Translations under genes and position numbers: made by a program
Source: Caulobacterales bacterium
Lineage (GTDB): Bacteria > Pseudomonadota > Alphaproteobacteria > Caulobacterales > Caulobacteraceae
Assembly: GCA_017302105.1 (NCBI GenBank)
Contig: JAFLCS010000002.1
Coordinates: forward strand, 375,001 to 439,000
Reading direction: 5' to 3'
DNA length: 64,000 nt
The notes under the pieces: generated by a model
Databases searched by the model: none
What the model was told of the DNA's origin: nothing
Seen by the model: the letters and a program-made list of their open reading frames with translations, nothing else
Shown here: positions 1 through 9,505 of the stretch, one piece after another
Layout: the number at the start of each line of letters is the position of its first letter
How positions within the stretch are numbered: the first letter of the stretch is position 1

Positions 1-268
1 ACATACTCAGGCTAGGGACCGAGAAGCCGAACAGGCCGCGGCGGGCTTCCTGGACCTGTGCCCTGTCCAGGACGACCACATCCCCGGCCCGCTCAGCGGT
101 CTCCAGCGCCGCAGTGGTCGTGTCGTAACAGGCCAGTCGCTGCGCGGGGTCCGACATGGCCCGGCACGTCGCCAACTGGTCCAGGATCGGGGCCCGGCGA
201 TCCTCCTGAGCGAGCGCGGGCGAGGCCAATGCAGCCAGAATCAGCCCGCCAAACAACCAACGCACCAT
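1..268 (-). CDS. Exported small protein, C-terminus off the left edge
   Basis: An ATG at 268 (reverse strand) opens a frame that stays open to the window edge, 89 codons visible. Residues 1-20 are a good Sec signal peptide ending in ALA before QED. The mature part carries a CRAMSDPAQRLACYD stretch; this Cys-(x)n-RLACYD pattern recurs in small periplasmic proteins of Alphaproteobacteria. Function unknown. It is divergent from the TonB-dependent receptor at 571. The start is inferred from the signal peptide. The gene is truncated only by the window boundary. Confidence 0.7.
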   Translation of the reverse strand, partial: MVRWLFGGLILAALASPALAQEDRRAPILDQLATCRAMSDPAQRLACYDTTTAALETAERAGDVVVLDRAQVQEARRGLFGFSVPSLSM

Positions 269-570
269 TATCGAGACTCCATTCCACTCAGGGCGACGTC
301 GCCATATTCACCTGACCGGCGAGGGCTGAAAACCCTGTGCCACGTGATTGGCGAAAAACCCGAGTGTCGCAAGTCTGACCTACCTGTGGCGAGATTGCGA
401 CACGCTTCTGCGTAACGGGTTACAGCGGTGCAATACAGTTGACCTGACTCGCCGGCGACTCGTAACTGACACGATCCCGCCAGGTGTCCGCCTGTCGGGC
501 CGCAATTTGCTTAGGCGGGGGGAAGGTCGTCATCCGACGGGCTTCGACGCCGAGCTCAGGAGGTAGACCT
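269..570. other. Divergent intergenic region upstream of the first TonB-dependent receptor
   Basis: No convincing gene. It holds a perfect 9-bp inverted repeat (GTGTCGCAA at 364-372 and TTGCGACAC at 395-403, 22-nt spacer) that could be an operator, and the strong ribosome site AGGAGG at 558-563 that fixes the TTG start at 571. A segment around 508-528 (TTGCTTAGG ... GGGAAGGTC) resembles 9416-9445 upstream of the second receptor. Confidence 0.4.
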
Positions 571-3564
571 TTGAAGATTCAAACCATTCGTGAGCGGCTG
601 TTGGCCTCGACGATGATCGCAGGTGTCGCTGTTGCGGCGTTCGCGGCGACGCCGGCCATGGCCCAAGACGGTCCGGGAGATGATGTCGCTGACATCGTCG
701 TCACCGGTTCGCGCATCCCGCAGCCCAACCTGGTGACCACCAGCCCGGTGACCCAGGTCACGGGTGAGGACATCGACGTAGCGGGCGTGACCCGTGTTGA
801 AGACCTCGTCAACCAGCTGCCTCAGGCCTTCGCCGCGCAGAACTCGACGGTTGTGAACGGTGCCACCGGCACCGCCACGGTTTCGCTGCGCAACCTCGGT
901 GCCGACCGCACCCTGGTCCTGATCGATGGCCGCCGTATCGGCTATGGTTCGCCGAACGATGCCGCTGCCGACCTGAACCCGATCCCGGGCCAGCTCGTGG
1001 AGCGCGTTGAAGTTCTGACCGGCGGTGCCTCGGCCGTTTACGGCTCGGACGCCCTGGCCGGCGTTGTGAACTTCATCATGCGCCGGAACTTCGAAGGCGT
1101 TCAGCTGGATGCCCAATACGGCTTCTACCAGCACAGCAACGACTTTGACGGTCCCGGTGGCGTTCGCGCGGCCGTTGCGGCGCGGAATTCGACCAACCCG
1201 ACCCAGTTCCGTCTGCCGGCCGACAACGTGATGGACGGCTACAGCCGTGAAGCGACCCTGGTCATGGGGACTGGCTCGGACGATGGCCGGGCTCACGTCA
1301 CCGCCTATCTGGCCTACCGCCAGAACGACGCGGTTTCGCAGGCTGAGCGTGACTATTCGGCCTGTACGATCGCGGCCGCCGGCACGGTCTATGGCTGCGG
1401 TGGCTCGAGCACCTCGGCCACTGGACGCTTTATCTCGCTGACGTCGGGCTCGGACACCACCGTGGCGAGCGGAACGGGTACGGGCAACGGCGTGTTCGCG
1501 CCTTGGTCGGCCTCCCGTCAGTTCAACTACGGCCCCATCAACTACTTCCAGCGTCCGGACGAGCGCTATTCGTTCGGTGCCTTCGCTGATTACGAGATCA
1601 ACGATCACGCCTCCGTGTATGCGGACATGATGTTCACCGACTATTCGTCGGTGGCTCAGATCGCTCCGTCGGGTGCCTTCCTGGGCCCGATCGTCACCAT
1701 CAACTGCGCCAACCCGCTGCTGTCCGCTTCTCAGCGGACGACGATTGGTTGTACGGCTCCGACCGACGACATTCCGATGCTGATCGGTCGCCGGAACGTC
1801 GAAGGCGGCCCGCGTCAAGATGACATCGGATACCAGACCTTCCGTATGGTTGCGGGTGTCCGTGGCGACATCAATGACTGGTGGGCCTACGACGTCTATG
1901 GCAGCTATTCGCGTGTCGAGCTTCAGCGCGTCTATCGCAATGACTTCTCGAACCAGCGTCTGACGCGGGCCTTCGACGTCATCGACGATCCGATGAATCC
2001 GGGCACCCCGATCTGTCGTTCGGTTAGCGATGGTTCGGATCCGAACTGCGTCCCCTACGACATCTTCTCGTCGGGCGGTGTGACTCAAGCCGCGCTGGAC
2101 TACCTGCAAATCCCGCTGGTTCAGACCGCTGACGTGACCGAGCAGATCGTGTCGGGCGTCGTTACCGGTGATCTGGGTGGCTATGGTATGCAGTCGCCTT
2201 GGGCGTCGCGTGGTGTTCAGGTGGCCTTCGGTGCCGAATACCGCCGCAATGGCCTGGACTCGCAGCCCGACGCCGCCTTTGAATCGGGCGACGGTGCCGG
2301 CCAGGGTGGCCCGACCATTGGCATGACCGGGACCAACGACGTCTATGATCTGTTCATGGAAGCGCAGATCCCGCTTGCGGAAGGTCAGCCTTGGGCCGAC
2401 CAGATGTCGATCGACTTCGCTTACCGCTACTCGGACTACGAGCTGGGCGGCACGACCAACAGCTACAAGGTCGGCGCTGACTGGGCCCCGATTCCGTCGC
2501 TGCGCCTGCGGGCGAGCTTCCAGCGGGCGGTTCGTGCGCCGAACATCATCGAACTGTTCCAGGCTCAGGGTATGAACCTGTTCGACATGGACGATGATCC
2601 CTGCGACGCAACGGATCCGAACGGCGACGGCACGGCACCGGTCGCGGCCTGTCAAGGTACCAACCCGTGGCAGGTCACGGCGGGTCAAGCCGGCAGCGGC
2701 CTGCTCACCAACCCGGCTGGCCAGTACAACCGCTTCGGCGGTGGTAACCCGGCCCTGGTCCCCGAGATGGGCGATACCTATACGCTCGGCTTCGTGTTCC
2801 AGCCGGACTTCCTGCCGGGCTTCAATATGTCGGTCGACTACTTCCAGATTGAGATCGAACAACTGATCTCGACCCTGGGTGCCCTCAACATTCTGGATGC
2901 CTGCTACAACAACGGCAACGCCTTTGCTTGTTCGCAGATCCAGCGTGATGCCGGCACAGGCGCTCTGTGGCTCGCTGCGGGCAACGTGGTCGACACCAAC
3001 GTCAATATCGGTGGTCTGGCGACCTCGGGCGTCGACATCACGGCCAACTACGCCGTCGCCCTGTCTGACTGGGGTATGCCTGACTACGGCAGCCTGGCCT
3101 TCGCCTTCACCGGGACGTGGTTGAACGACTATGAGACCAACACCGGCCTCGGCGGCGTCAACGGCATCTACGACTGCGTTGGCTACCACTCCAACCAGTG
3201 CGCCCCGGCCCAGCCGGAATGGCGTCACCGCGCCCGTGTGAGCTGGGAAACTCCGTGGAACTTCGACGTCACGGGTACCTGGCGCTACTATGGCGACGTT
3301 GAAGTGGCCGTTCTGGCAGGTGGCACGCTGAACAACGGCGGCACCCGGATTGACCGCTACTTCGATGCCGAAAACTACTTCGACCTGGCGGCGACGTGGC
3401 AAGTTCGCGACACCACCCGTCTGCGGGCCGGCGTCAACAACATCCTGGACAACGATCCGCCGCTCACGCCGTCAGCCGGTACCGGCGGTAACGGCAACAC
3501 CTATCCGCAGCTCTACGATGCGATGGGTCGTTACTTCTTCTTCGGTCTGACCCAGGACTTCTAA
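571..3564 (+). CDS. TonB-dependent outer-membrane receptor
   Basis: A 997-residue TonB-dependent receptor: an N-terminal plug closing a 22-strand outer-membrane barrel, importing a large or scarce ligand with energy from TonB-ExbBD. Start chosen at TTG 571, seven bases after AGGAGG, because it begins directly with a signal peptide (residues 1-31, cleavage AMA/QD); a GTG 87 bases upstream adds a non-signal extension. A TonB-box-like DIVVTGSR lies at residues 41-48, followed by the plug (VEDLVNQLPQ, LRNLGADRTLVLIDGRRIG, GGASAVYGSDALAGVVNFI). The C-terminus ends in an aromatic FFFGLTQDF beta-signal. Ligand not predictable from sequence. Neighbouring exported peptidases suggest peptides or an oligomer, which is inference. 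Confidence 0.93.
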   Translation: MKIQTIRERLLASTMIAGVAVAAFAATPAMAQDGPGDDVADIVVTGSRIPQPNLVTTSPVTQVTGEDIDVAGVTRVEDLVNQLPQAFAAQNSTVVNGATGTATVSLRNLGADRTLVLIDGRRIGYGSPNDAAADLNPIPGQLVERVEVLTGGASAVYGSDALAGVVNFIMRRNFEGVQLDAQYGFYQHSNDFDGPGGVRAAVAARNSTNPTQFRLPADNVMDGYSREATLVMGTGSDDGRAHVTAYLAYRQNDAVSQAERDYSACTIAAAGTVYGCGGSSTSATGRFISLTSGSDTTVASGTGTGNGVFAPWSASRQFNYGPINYFQRPDERYSFGAFADYEINDHASVYADMMFTDYSSVAQIAPSGAFLGPIVTINCANPLLSASQRTTIGCTAPTDDIPMLIGRRNVEGGPRQDDIGYQTFRMVAGVRGDINDWWAYDVYGSYSRVELQRVYRNDFSNQRLTRAFDVIDDPMNPGTPICRSVSDGSDPNCVPYDIFSSGGVTQAALDYLQIPLVQTADVTEQIVSGVVTGDLGGYGMQSPWASRGVQVAFGAEYRRNGLDSQPDAAFESGDGAGQGGPTIGMTGTNDVYDLFMEAQIPLAEGQPWADQMSIDFAYRYSDYELGGTTNSYKVGADWAPIPSLRLRASFQRAVRAPNIIELFQAQGMNLFDMDDDPCDATDPNGDGTAPVAACQGTNPWQVTAGQAGSGLLTNPAGQYNRFGGGNPALVPEMGDTYTLGFVFQPDFLPGFNMSVDYFQIEIEQLISTLGALNILDACYNNGNAFACSQIQRDAGTGALWLAAGNVVDTNVNIGGLATSGVDITANYAVALSDWGMPDYGSLAFAFTGTWLNDYETNTGLGGVNGIYDCVGYHSNQCAPAQPEWRHRARVSWETPWNFDVTGTWRYYGDVEVAVLAGGTLNNGGTRIDRYFDAENYFDLAATWQVRDTTRLRAGVNNILDNDPPLTPSAGTGGNGNTYPQLYDAMGRYFFFGLTQDF

Positions 3565-3591
3565 GTCCGGTCTGACGGAAGTCGGAAAATG

Positions 3592-3625
3592 GGGGCGGCG
3601 AGGCTTCGGCTTCGCCGCCCCTTTT
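3592..3625 (+). terminator. Rho-independent terminator after the first receptor
   Basis: GGGGCGGCGA and its near complement TTCGCCGCCCC form a long GC stem around GGCTTCGGC, followed by TTTT. It lies 28 bases after the receptor stop codon. Confidence 0.8.
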
Positions 3626-3806
3626 CCGTTTGGCGTCGGCCCAACGCCGGCCAGCAGGATCCGCTTCGGCAGGGCGTGGTGCAGGCGTGGCTCGACATTC
3701 GACGGCCGCGACCGGGCGGCCGACGGCGTGGCCTTCCTTGCCCGATCCATCGTGGGACTGAAGGTCGTGGGGGGAGAGTCCTGAAGGGCCCGAAGGCCCG
3801 GCGAAC

Positions 3807-4970
3807 CTAGGCCTGGAACTGCTTGTAGGCGGCCAGCATTCTGGAGATGAGCTGGCGCTCGCCGGCGGGGATCAGGGGATTCCAGACATCGAAGATCAGG
3901 ATGACGCGCGTTGAAGCGGCGTCGTTCCAGGCCTCGTGTTCGATCGAATCGTCGAACACCCATGCCTCGCCCATCTTCCAGGCGCGGGTCTCGTTACCCA
4001 CTCGGAAGCGAGCCGGGCCTGGCAGCAGCAAGGGCAGGTGGACCAGCAGGCGGACGTTGCTCGATCCGGTGTGCGGTGGAATGTGGGTATGGGCCTGCAA
4101 CGCCGAGAAGACGGCAGTCGGCGCAAAGCCTGGCTGGTCGCACATCGGCAGTCGTTCGAGAATGGCCGAAGTCCGAGGACACTGAAGGCAGGCGCCCTCC
4201 TGGCACGCGCCATCCTTCCAGAGGAAATAGGAGGTCCACCGTCGGGAGTGATTCAGTTCGCCCCACTGGTTGACCGGCGCGCCGCGTGGGTACTGGATAT
4301 AGGGGGCAAGCTCGTCGTCGGATGCGGTCGCCAGCGCAGCGTGCATCTCAGATTCGATATCGCCACTGGCGGCTTCCAAGTCCTCAAGCCAGGGGAAATG
4401 GGAGCGATCAAAGAACGGGATTGCCGGCAACTGAGGATAGTTCAACAGAAGCGGCTCGTGGACATAGGCGCGCTTCAGGCCGACGAAGATGTCGACGGCC
4501 TCGTCGAATCTGGGCAGGTCTTGACCTCTGATATCGCCGCGCAGATCGGCTGTGGCCGTCTGGAGATGGTCGCGCAGGGCCAGGGCGGCTTGGTCGACGA
4601 CGGCCCGTGCGCTCTCGAGCTGGCGCAGCGCAGACGGCGGCACGCGTTCGGCGGGCGGCGCGATCTTGATGGCGTTACGATAGACCTCGACCGCCGCGGT
4701 CCCGGACCCGGCTTGCTCGAGAATGGCCCCCTTCGAGAGCAGGGCCACGAAATGATAGGGCTGTCCGGCTAGGACGTCGTCCAATGCCCCAAGCGCTCCG
4801 CCGAGGTCGCCCGACGCCCGCAAGGCAGCGGCGCGTAGCATCGCTGTGCGCTCCGTAGCACCCGTCATGGCCTCAGACTGACTGAGCAGGGCGAGGGCTG
4901 TCGCGAAATCGCGCGCCGCCAAGGCTCTTTCGGCGGCCTCGATCAACTGGTGTGCGGCTTCACCCTTCAT
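3807..4970 (-). CDS. TPR protein with aspartyl/asparaginyl beta-hydroxylase domain
   Basis: About 387 residues from ATG 4970 (a TTG at 5006 is an alternative; neither has an ideal ribosome site, though GGAG lies about 14 bases before 4970). Residues 1-120 are TPR-like helices (AERALAARDFATALALL, ALDDVLAGQPYHFVALLSKG). The C-terminal third matches the Asp/Asn beta-hydroxylase family (PF05118), a 2-oxoglutarate/Fe(II) fold: HTHIPPHTG with a ligand His near 300, an Arg in SSNVRLLVHLPL, the second ligand in FDDSIEHEAWN near 345, then RVILIFDVW. No signal peptide, so probably cytoplasmic. Such TPR-hydroxylases often accompany TonB receptors in Caulobacterales and Xanthomonads; substrate unknown. 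Confidence 0.82.
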   Translation of the reverse strand: MKGEAAHQLIEAAERALAARDFATALALLSQSEAMTGATERTAMLRAAALRASGDLGGALGALDDVLAGQPYHFVALLSKGAILEQAGSGTAAVEVYRNAIKIAPPAERVPPSALRQLESARAVVDQAALALRDHLQTATADLRGDIRGQDLPRFDEAVDIFVGLKRAYVHEPLLLNYPQLPAIPFFDRSHFPWLEDLEAASGDIESEMHAALATASDDELAPYIQYPRGAPVNQWGELNHSRRWTSYFLWKDGACQEGACLQCPRTSAILERLPMCDQPGFAPTAVFSALQAHTHIPPHTGSSNVRLLVHLPLLLPGPARFRVGNETRAWKMGEAWVFDDSIEHEAWNDAASTRVILIFDVWNPLIPAGERQLISRMLAAYKQFQA

Positions 4971-5043
4971 GGACAGATCCGTTGCTCCGACGCCTTGAGA
5001 GAACAATGTAGCCTAGTCCGTCACACGGGACGGAAAAAACAGA

Positions 5044-5074
5044 AAAAGGCGGGATGTCGCCATCCCGCCTTTCC
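5044..5074 (-). terminator. Terminator after the S9 peptidase
   Basis: AAAGGCGGGAT and ATCCCGCCTTT form a perfect hairpin around GTCGCC. Read on the minus strand it is followed by a T-rich run, as expected for a terminator of the gene ending at 5096. Confidence 0.8.
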
Positions 5075-5095
5075 CTGTTCAGGCCTGCGACAGGG

Positions 5096-7129
5096 CTACA
5101 GACCGCCGGGTCCGCACTCCGTGCGCAGGTAGTTCTCGACCGAGGTCAACATATTTTCGATGTTGGCCGGGGTCCAGGTGTTGAGCGTGTGCTCCATGTC
5201 CGGGAAGATCGAGATCGTCACCGTCTTGCCGGCATTGCGCAGCGAGGCGGCGAAGGCCTCGGACTCGTTCGGGCGGACGCGCGTATCCCGGTCGCCTGAG
5301 TAGAGGAACACCGGGATGCTCACCTCATTGACGTGGTCGATCGGACTCATGCCGGACAGATACCGACCCTGATATTCGCGGCCGATCGGGCTGGAATAGA
5401 CGCGCCGGCTGATCAGATCCAGCGACGAGGGGCCGGCCCCGGCGACGGCGCACTGGTACAGTCCATTGGGGCGCACCGCCGCCACCATCGAGGCATAGCC
5501 GCCATAGGAATAGCCGTGCATGGCGACCCGGTTCGGATCGGCGACGCCCTGTTCGATCAGGTAGCGAACGCCGTCGTCCTTGTCGTCCTGCATCCGGCCG
5601 CCCCATTCGTTGTCGCCGGCACGCCAGAGGCGTTGGCCCCAACCATCTGAACCCCGATACTGGGGTTGCAGAACGGCATAGCCTCGCGCGGCGAAATACT
5701 GGGTCCAGCCCGACGGATCCCAGTCCAGGTCATCGCGCGCCCAGGGGCCGCCGTGTGGGGTGACGATCGTCGGATAGGGGCCGTCACCGAAGATGGCCGG
5801 ATTGGGCGTCGTCAGGAACGCCGGAATCATCAGGCCATCGCGGGCCGCGTACTGGATCAGCCGCGTTTCACCCAAGGCGTTCTGATCGATTTCGGGGTAG
5901 GCGCGACCCAGAAGCCGGGCTCGACCATTCTGGATCAGATAGTATTCCGGCGGCTGCCGCGGGCCGGATTTGACCACCACCATCTCGCTGAAGTCATTCG
6001 AGAAGCTGGTGATTTCGATGTCGGCTCCGTCGCCGACCTGAAACCGTGACCGCTGACCCGAGGCGATGTCCACCCAACTGACCGGGGTCATCTCGATCCC
6101 GAAGGCTTGCCGCAACGTGCTTTGGGCGGCCTCGAGATTGGGGTCTGCCCAGTAGGTCCGACCGCGCTCGCCGCCATAGTTGAAGCCGAGAATCTCGCCG
6201 TAGTGGGCTGGATCACGCGAACGGACGACGCTCGTTGCGTCGAACAGGGGGTGCGCGAACGCCGGCTCGCCGAGCTGACGATTGCGGATGTCGTACTCAT
6301 AGATCGCCGCATGGTCGCGGCCCTGCGTCGACTGGACCAGGACGATGTTCGGATCATTGGTGAATCCGATCACCGAAATCGGCTCACGATTGGTGACCGT
6401 ATAGCGGAAGTGCTCCTCCCACGCCCCGGTGTCCGGATGGCGCAGCCATTGGACGAAAGCCGTGTTCGCGCCGGCCAGGATGACCGATTGGCGAGCCCGA
6501 ATGTTGCCGTCCAGATCGGCCTGCATACCGAAGTACTCATCCGAGCCACGCTCGACGCGGCTCATCGAGCCGTCGCGAGTGTCATAGCGATAGACATCAC
6601 CGCGGCGACGATCTTGGATCAGAATGTCATTCGGGTCGTTGCCCAGGGTGCTAACCAGGCTGCCGAAGCCTTCATAGGCCAGCTGGCGGTCGTTCAGGCC
6701 CTCCCACTGGGGTTGGCGAATCGAATTGCCGTCCAGGCCGATCAACTGCGTTCGATAGCGATAGGTCCGTTCGACCGATCCGCTGTAGGGATTGTAGTTC
6801 GACAGCTGCTGGGTCGTTACAAAGATACGATCATTCTTCACGAACTGGACAGACAGGAACTCGGTCTGGTCATCCGACCCGACGATAAAGGGTGCGGAGT
6901 TGAGATCCGTGAGATTCCAGATCGCAATCGCACGGCGTTGACCGTCCGGCGAAATAACGGCCGCCATATGCTGACCGTCCGGGGCAAGCGTCACTGAAGC
7001 CATTGCGGCCTCACGCGCCCAGGCGCTGGCCGGCGGCGGTGTCGGGGTCTGGGCGTTGGCCGACGGAATCGGTGCCGCCAAGGTTAGGGCGGCAGCGGCC
7101 GCCGTCAGAAGTAGGGTGCGATGCAACAT
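5096..7129 (-). CDS. Exported S9 family prolyl oligopeptidase-type peptidase
   Basis: 677 residues from ATG 7129, preceded by AGAGGA at good spacing. Residues 1-26 are a signal peptide (cleavage about ANA/QT), placing it in the periplasm. The N-terminal two thirds is a beta-propeller-like domain; the C-terminal third is the alpha/beta hydrolase domain. The nucleophile is Ser541 in GYSYGGY, with Asp615 (SGDRDTRV) and His647 (DMEHTLN), the usual S9 triad order. It is the nearest paralogue of the gene at 7221-9248, with the same architecture and many shared blocks (WARDDLDWDPSGWTQYFAARGY here against WARDYLDWDATGWTQYFAARGY), so a tandem duplication. Likely cleaves peptides imported by the flanking receptors. 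Confidence 0.9.
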   Translation of the reverse strand: MLHRTLLLTAAAAALTLAAPIPSANAQTPTPPPASAWAREAAMASVTLAPDGQHMAAVISPDGQRRAIAIWNLTDLNSAPFIVGSDDQTEFLSVQFVKNDRIFVTTQQLSNYNPYSGSVERTYRYRTQLIGLDGNSIRQPQWEGLNDRQLAYEGFGSLVSTLGNDPNDILIQDRRRGDVYRYDTRDGSMSRVERGSDEYFGMQADLDGNIRARQSVILAGANTAFVQWLRHPDTGAWEEHFRYTVTNREPISVIGFTNDPNIVLVQSTQGRDHAAIYEYDIRNRQLGEPAFAHPLFDATSVVRSRDPAHYGEILGFNYGGERGRTYWADPNLEAAQSTLRQAFGIEMTPVSWVDIASGQRSRFQVGDGADIEITSFSNDFSEMVVVKSGPRQPPEYYLIQNGRARLLGRAYPEIDQNALGETRLIQYAARDGLMIPAFLTTPNPAIFGDGPYPTIVTPHGGPWARDDLDWDPSGWTQYFAARGYAVLQPQYRGSDGWGQRLWRAGDNEWGGRMQDDKDDGVRYLIEQGVADPNRVAMHGYSYGGYASMVAAVRPNGLYQCAVAGAGPSSLDLISRRVYSSPIGREYQGRYLSGMSPIDHVNEVSIPVFLYSGDRDTRVRPNESEAFAASLRNAGKTVTISIFPDMEHTLNTWTPANIENMLTSVENYLRTECGPGGL

Positions 7130-7220
7130 TAAAGCCAGTCCTCTGGAAGCGAGCACTCCTTATCGAACAGGCTTTCGCTATGCGCCAGCCCCCAAAAGAC
7201 AATGTGGTGCCGACGTCAGG

Positions 7221-9248
7221 CTAGAGACCGCCGGGATGGCAGTCTGTCCTGAGGTAGTTTTCAACGGTGGTCAGCATCGCCGCCGTGTTTTCGGGCGTCC
7301 AGGAATACAGGCCGTGCTGCATCCGCTCCAGGATACGCAGGCGCACCGGTTTGCCGGCCGCCGTCAGCGCGTCGGCATATGCCTGCGATTCGTGGGGGAA
7401 GACGGTGGCGTCCGTGTCACCGGTATAGAGATAGATCGGAATCGACACTTGATCGATGTCGTCAATCGGGCTGCGCCCGGCGATGGTCGGGTGCTGGAAT
7501 TCCCGCAGGTACCGGTTGTCGTAGGTTCTTTGCCGGATCTCGTTGAGGCTGGCCGGGCCGGCACCCGCGATGGCGCACTGATACAGGCCATTGGGCCGTA
7601 TGGCCGCCATCATCGCGGCGTAGCCCCCATATGAATAGCCGTGGATCGCGACCCGGTCCGGGGCGGCCACGCCCTGCCGAATCGCCCAGCTGACGCCGTC
7701 GTCCAGGTCATCCTGCATGGCCAGGCCCCATTGCTGGTCGCCGGCCCGCCAAAGCCGCTGTCCCCAGCCGTCTGACCCTCGGAACTGCGGCTGAAGCACG
7801 GCGTACCCGCGCGCGGCGAAATACTGGGTCCAGCCCGTTGCATCCCAGTCCAGATAATCGCGCGCCCACGGACCGCCATGCGGCGTAACGATCATGGGGT
7901 AGGGGCCGGGGCCGAACTGCGCCGGATTGGGCGTGGTCAAAAAGGCCGGGATCATCAAGCCGTCGCGCGCTTCATATTGGAGGATGCGCGTATCGCCCAA
8001 GGCCTGGGGATCAATCTCGGGGTACGCGCGCCCGATCAGTCGAGCGCGGCCCCCGACAAGCAGATAATATTCCGGCGGCTGGCCTGGACCGGAGCGCTCG
8101 AACAGCACCGTGCGTCGGTCCTGAGAGGAATCAATGACGCCGACATCCTCATCGACGGGTGCCGAGAAGCGGACGCGGCGACCGTCGTCGATGTCGGTCC
8201 AGGTGATCGAGCCCATCTCGACCTCGAGGGCTGAGCGCATGGCCGCCTGAGCCGCTTCCAGATCCGGGTCAAGCCAATAGGTGGTGACCCGCTCGGCCTC
8301 ATAGGTGAAGCCCACGATCTCGCCATAGTCCGACTCGCGCTGGGACTGGACGACAGACAGGGCGTCAAACATCGGGTGCTCAAACGCCGGCTCGTCGGCG
8401 AAGGCGCGGGTCTGGGTGTTGTATTCCCAAATGACGGATCGGTCCCGACCCCGCGCACCCTGCACCAGAAGGATGTGCGGCTCATTGGTGAAGGCAATGA
8501 TCGACAGATAGTCGCGGTCCCGGGCATACGAGCGGAAATGTTCTTCCCACTGCCCGGTCTGCAGGTTGAGGATCCACTGGGCGACGTAGGCTGCGTCGTT
8601 GTCGAACGAGAATTGGGTACGGGCGCGGATCCGCCCGTCCATATCCGTGCGCTCGCCGCCAAATTCGTCGGAGCCCCGCCGCACCCGCCGATACCGTCCA
8701 TTACTGGTATTATAGCTGAAAACGTCTCCATTGATCCAAGGCTGGATCAGGATGTCTGTCGGGTGGGCAGGCAGGGCGCTTACCACGACACCCAGGCCGT
8801 AGAAGGCGTGGAGCTGCTCGTTATCCGGCCGATTTGGGAAGTCCGGCGTCGGGATGACATCGCCGTCCAGGGTGATGACGCGCGTTCGACGGAGATAGCC
8901 GCCGCGAATGCGACCGAATCCCGTATTCGTCGACCATTGCTGCGTGGTCACGAACAGGCGGTCGTTCTTTATGAAACTGACCCCGACGATCTCCTCGCGC
9001 GTGTCGCTGCCGATGACGACCGGCTCGCGTTCAAGATCGTTCGCCCGCCAGATCATCAGGCGATGGGGGCCGCCATCGACGGACACCAGCGCAGCGAGGT
9101 GGCGACCGTCGGGCGACAATGAAGGTGACAGAATCGCTTGCTCGCGGGCAAAGGCCTCAGCCGTTGGCGGCGTCTGCGCCACAGCCTGTGCTGATCCAAG
9201 ACCTAGGCTCAGGGCCAGGATCATTCCCATCAAGCCCGCGCGCGTCAT
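7221..9248 (-). CDS. Exported S9 family prolyl oligopeptidase-type peptidase, paralogue 2
   Basis: 675 residues from ATG 9248, chosen for the GGGAGG ribosome site seven bases upstream and for the signal peptide that begins there (residues 1-26, cleavage VAQ/TP region); a longer upstream reading would bury the signal peptide. Catalytic Ser539 lies in GYSYGGYAAM, the acid in YTGDTDATV and the His in RMQHGLYSW. Same domain plan as its neighbour at 5096-7129, separated by 91 bases and in the same direction, so probably one transcript from the region between 9248 and the second receptor. Substrate unassigned; S9 enzymes act on short peptides. Confidence 0.9.
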   Translation of the reverse strand: MTRAGLMGMILALSLGLGSAQAVAQTPPTAEAFAREQAILSPSLSPDGRHLAALVSVDGGPHRLMIWRANDLEREPVVIGSDTREEIVGVSFIKNDRLFVTTQQWSTNTGFGRIRGGYLRRTRVITLDGDVIPTPDFPNRPDNEQLHAFYGLGVVVSALPAHPTDILIQPWINGDVFSYNTSNGRYRRVRRGSDEFGGERTDMDGRIRARTQFSFDNDAAYVAQWILNLQTGQWEEHFRSYARDRDYLSIIAFTNEPHILLVQGARGRDRSVIWEYNTQTRAFADEPAFEHPMFDALSVVQSQRESDYGEIVGFTYEAERVTTYWLDPDLEAAQAAMRSALEVEMGSITWTDIDDGRRVRFSAPVDEDVGVIDSSQDRRTVLFERSGPGQPPEYYLLVGGRARLIGRAYPEIDPQALGDTRILQYEARDGLMIPAFLTTPNPAQFGPGPYPMIVTPHGGPWARDYLDWDATGWTQYFAARGYAVLQPQFRGSDGWGQRLWRAGDQQWGLAMQDDLDDGVSWAIRQGVAAPDRVAIHGYSYGGYAAMMAAIRPNGLYQCAIAGAGPASLNEIRQRTYDNRYLREFQHPTIAGRSPIDDIDQVSIPIYLYTGDTDATVFPHESQAYADALTAAGKPVRLRILERMQHGLYSWTPENTAAMLTTVENYLRTDCHPGGL

Positions 9249-9505
9249 GGCTGCCTCCCACCAATCCGTCGCTACCTTAACGAGTAGCCCCGATTTGGCC
9301 AGTCTTGCGCGAAACGCGATCGTGACGTCTTCGCGGCCCAACTGTGGCGAATGCGATACGGTGTGGCTGGAAACAGTCTGATCCGACTTCGAAGTGCTTG
9401 GACTGTGGCGGAAACTTGTTAGGTTCGCCACGATTGGGGAAAGGTCTCCCCGGCCGGACGTTCGCTTGTCCGTTAATATCAACCGCCGACTGGGGGAAGT
9501 TCTCT

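Noticed and set aside
556-3402. Long open frame antisense to the first TonB receptor
   Set aside because: Codon bias of a GC-rich gene leaves the antisense frame open; no family resemblance and the receptor on the other strand is certain.
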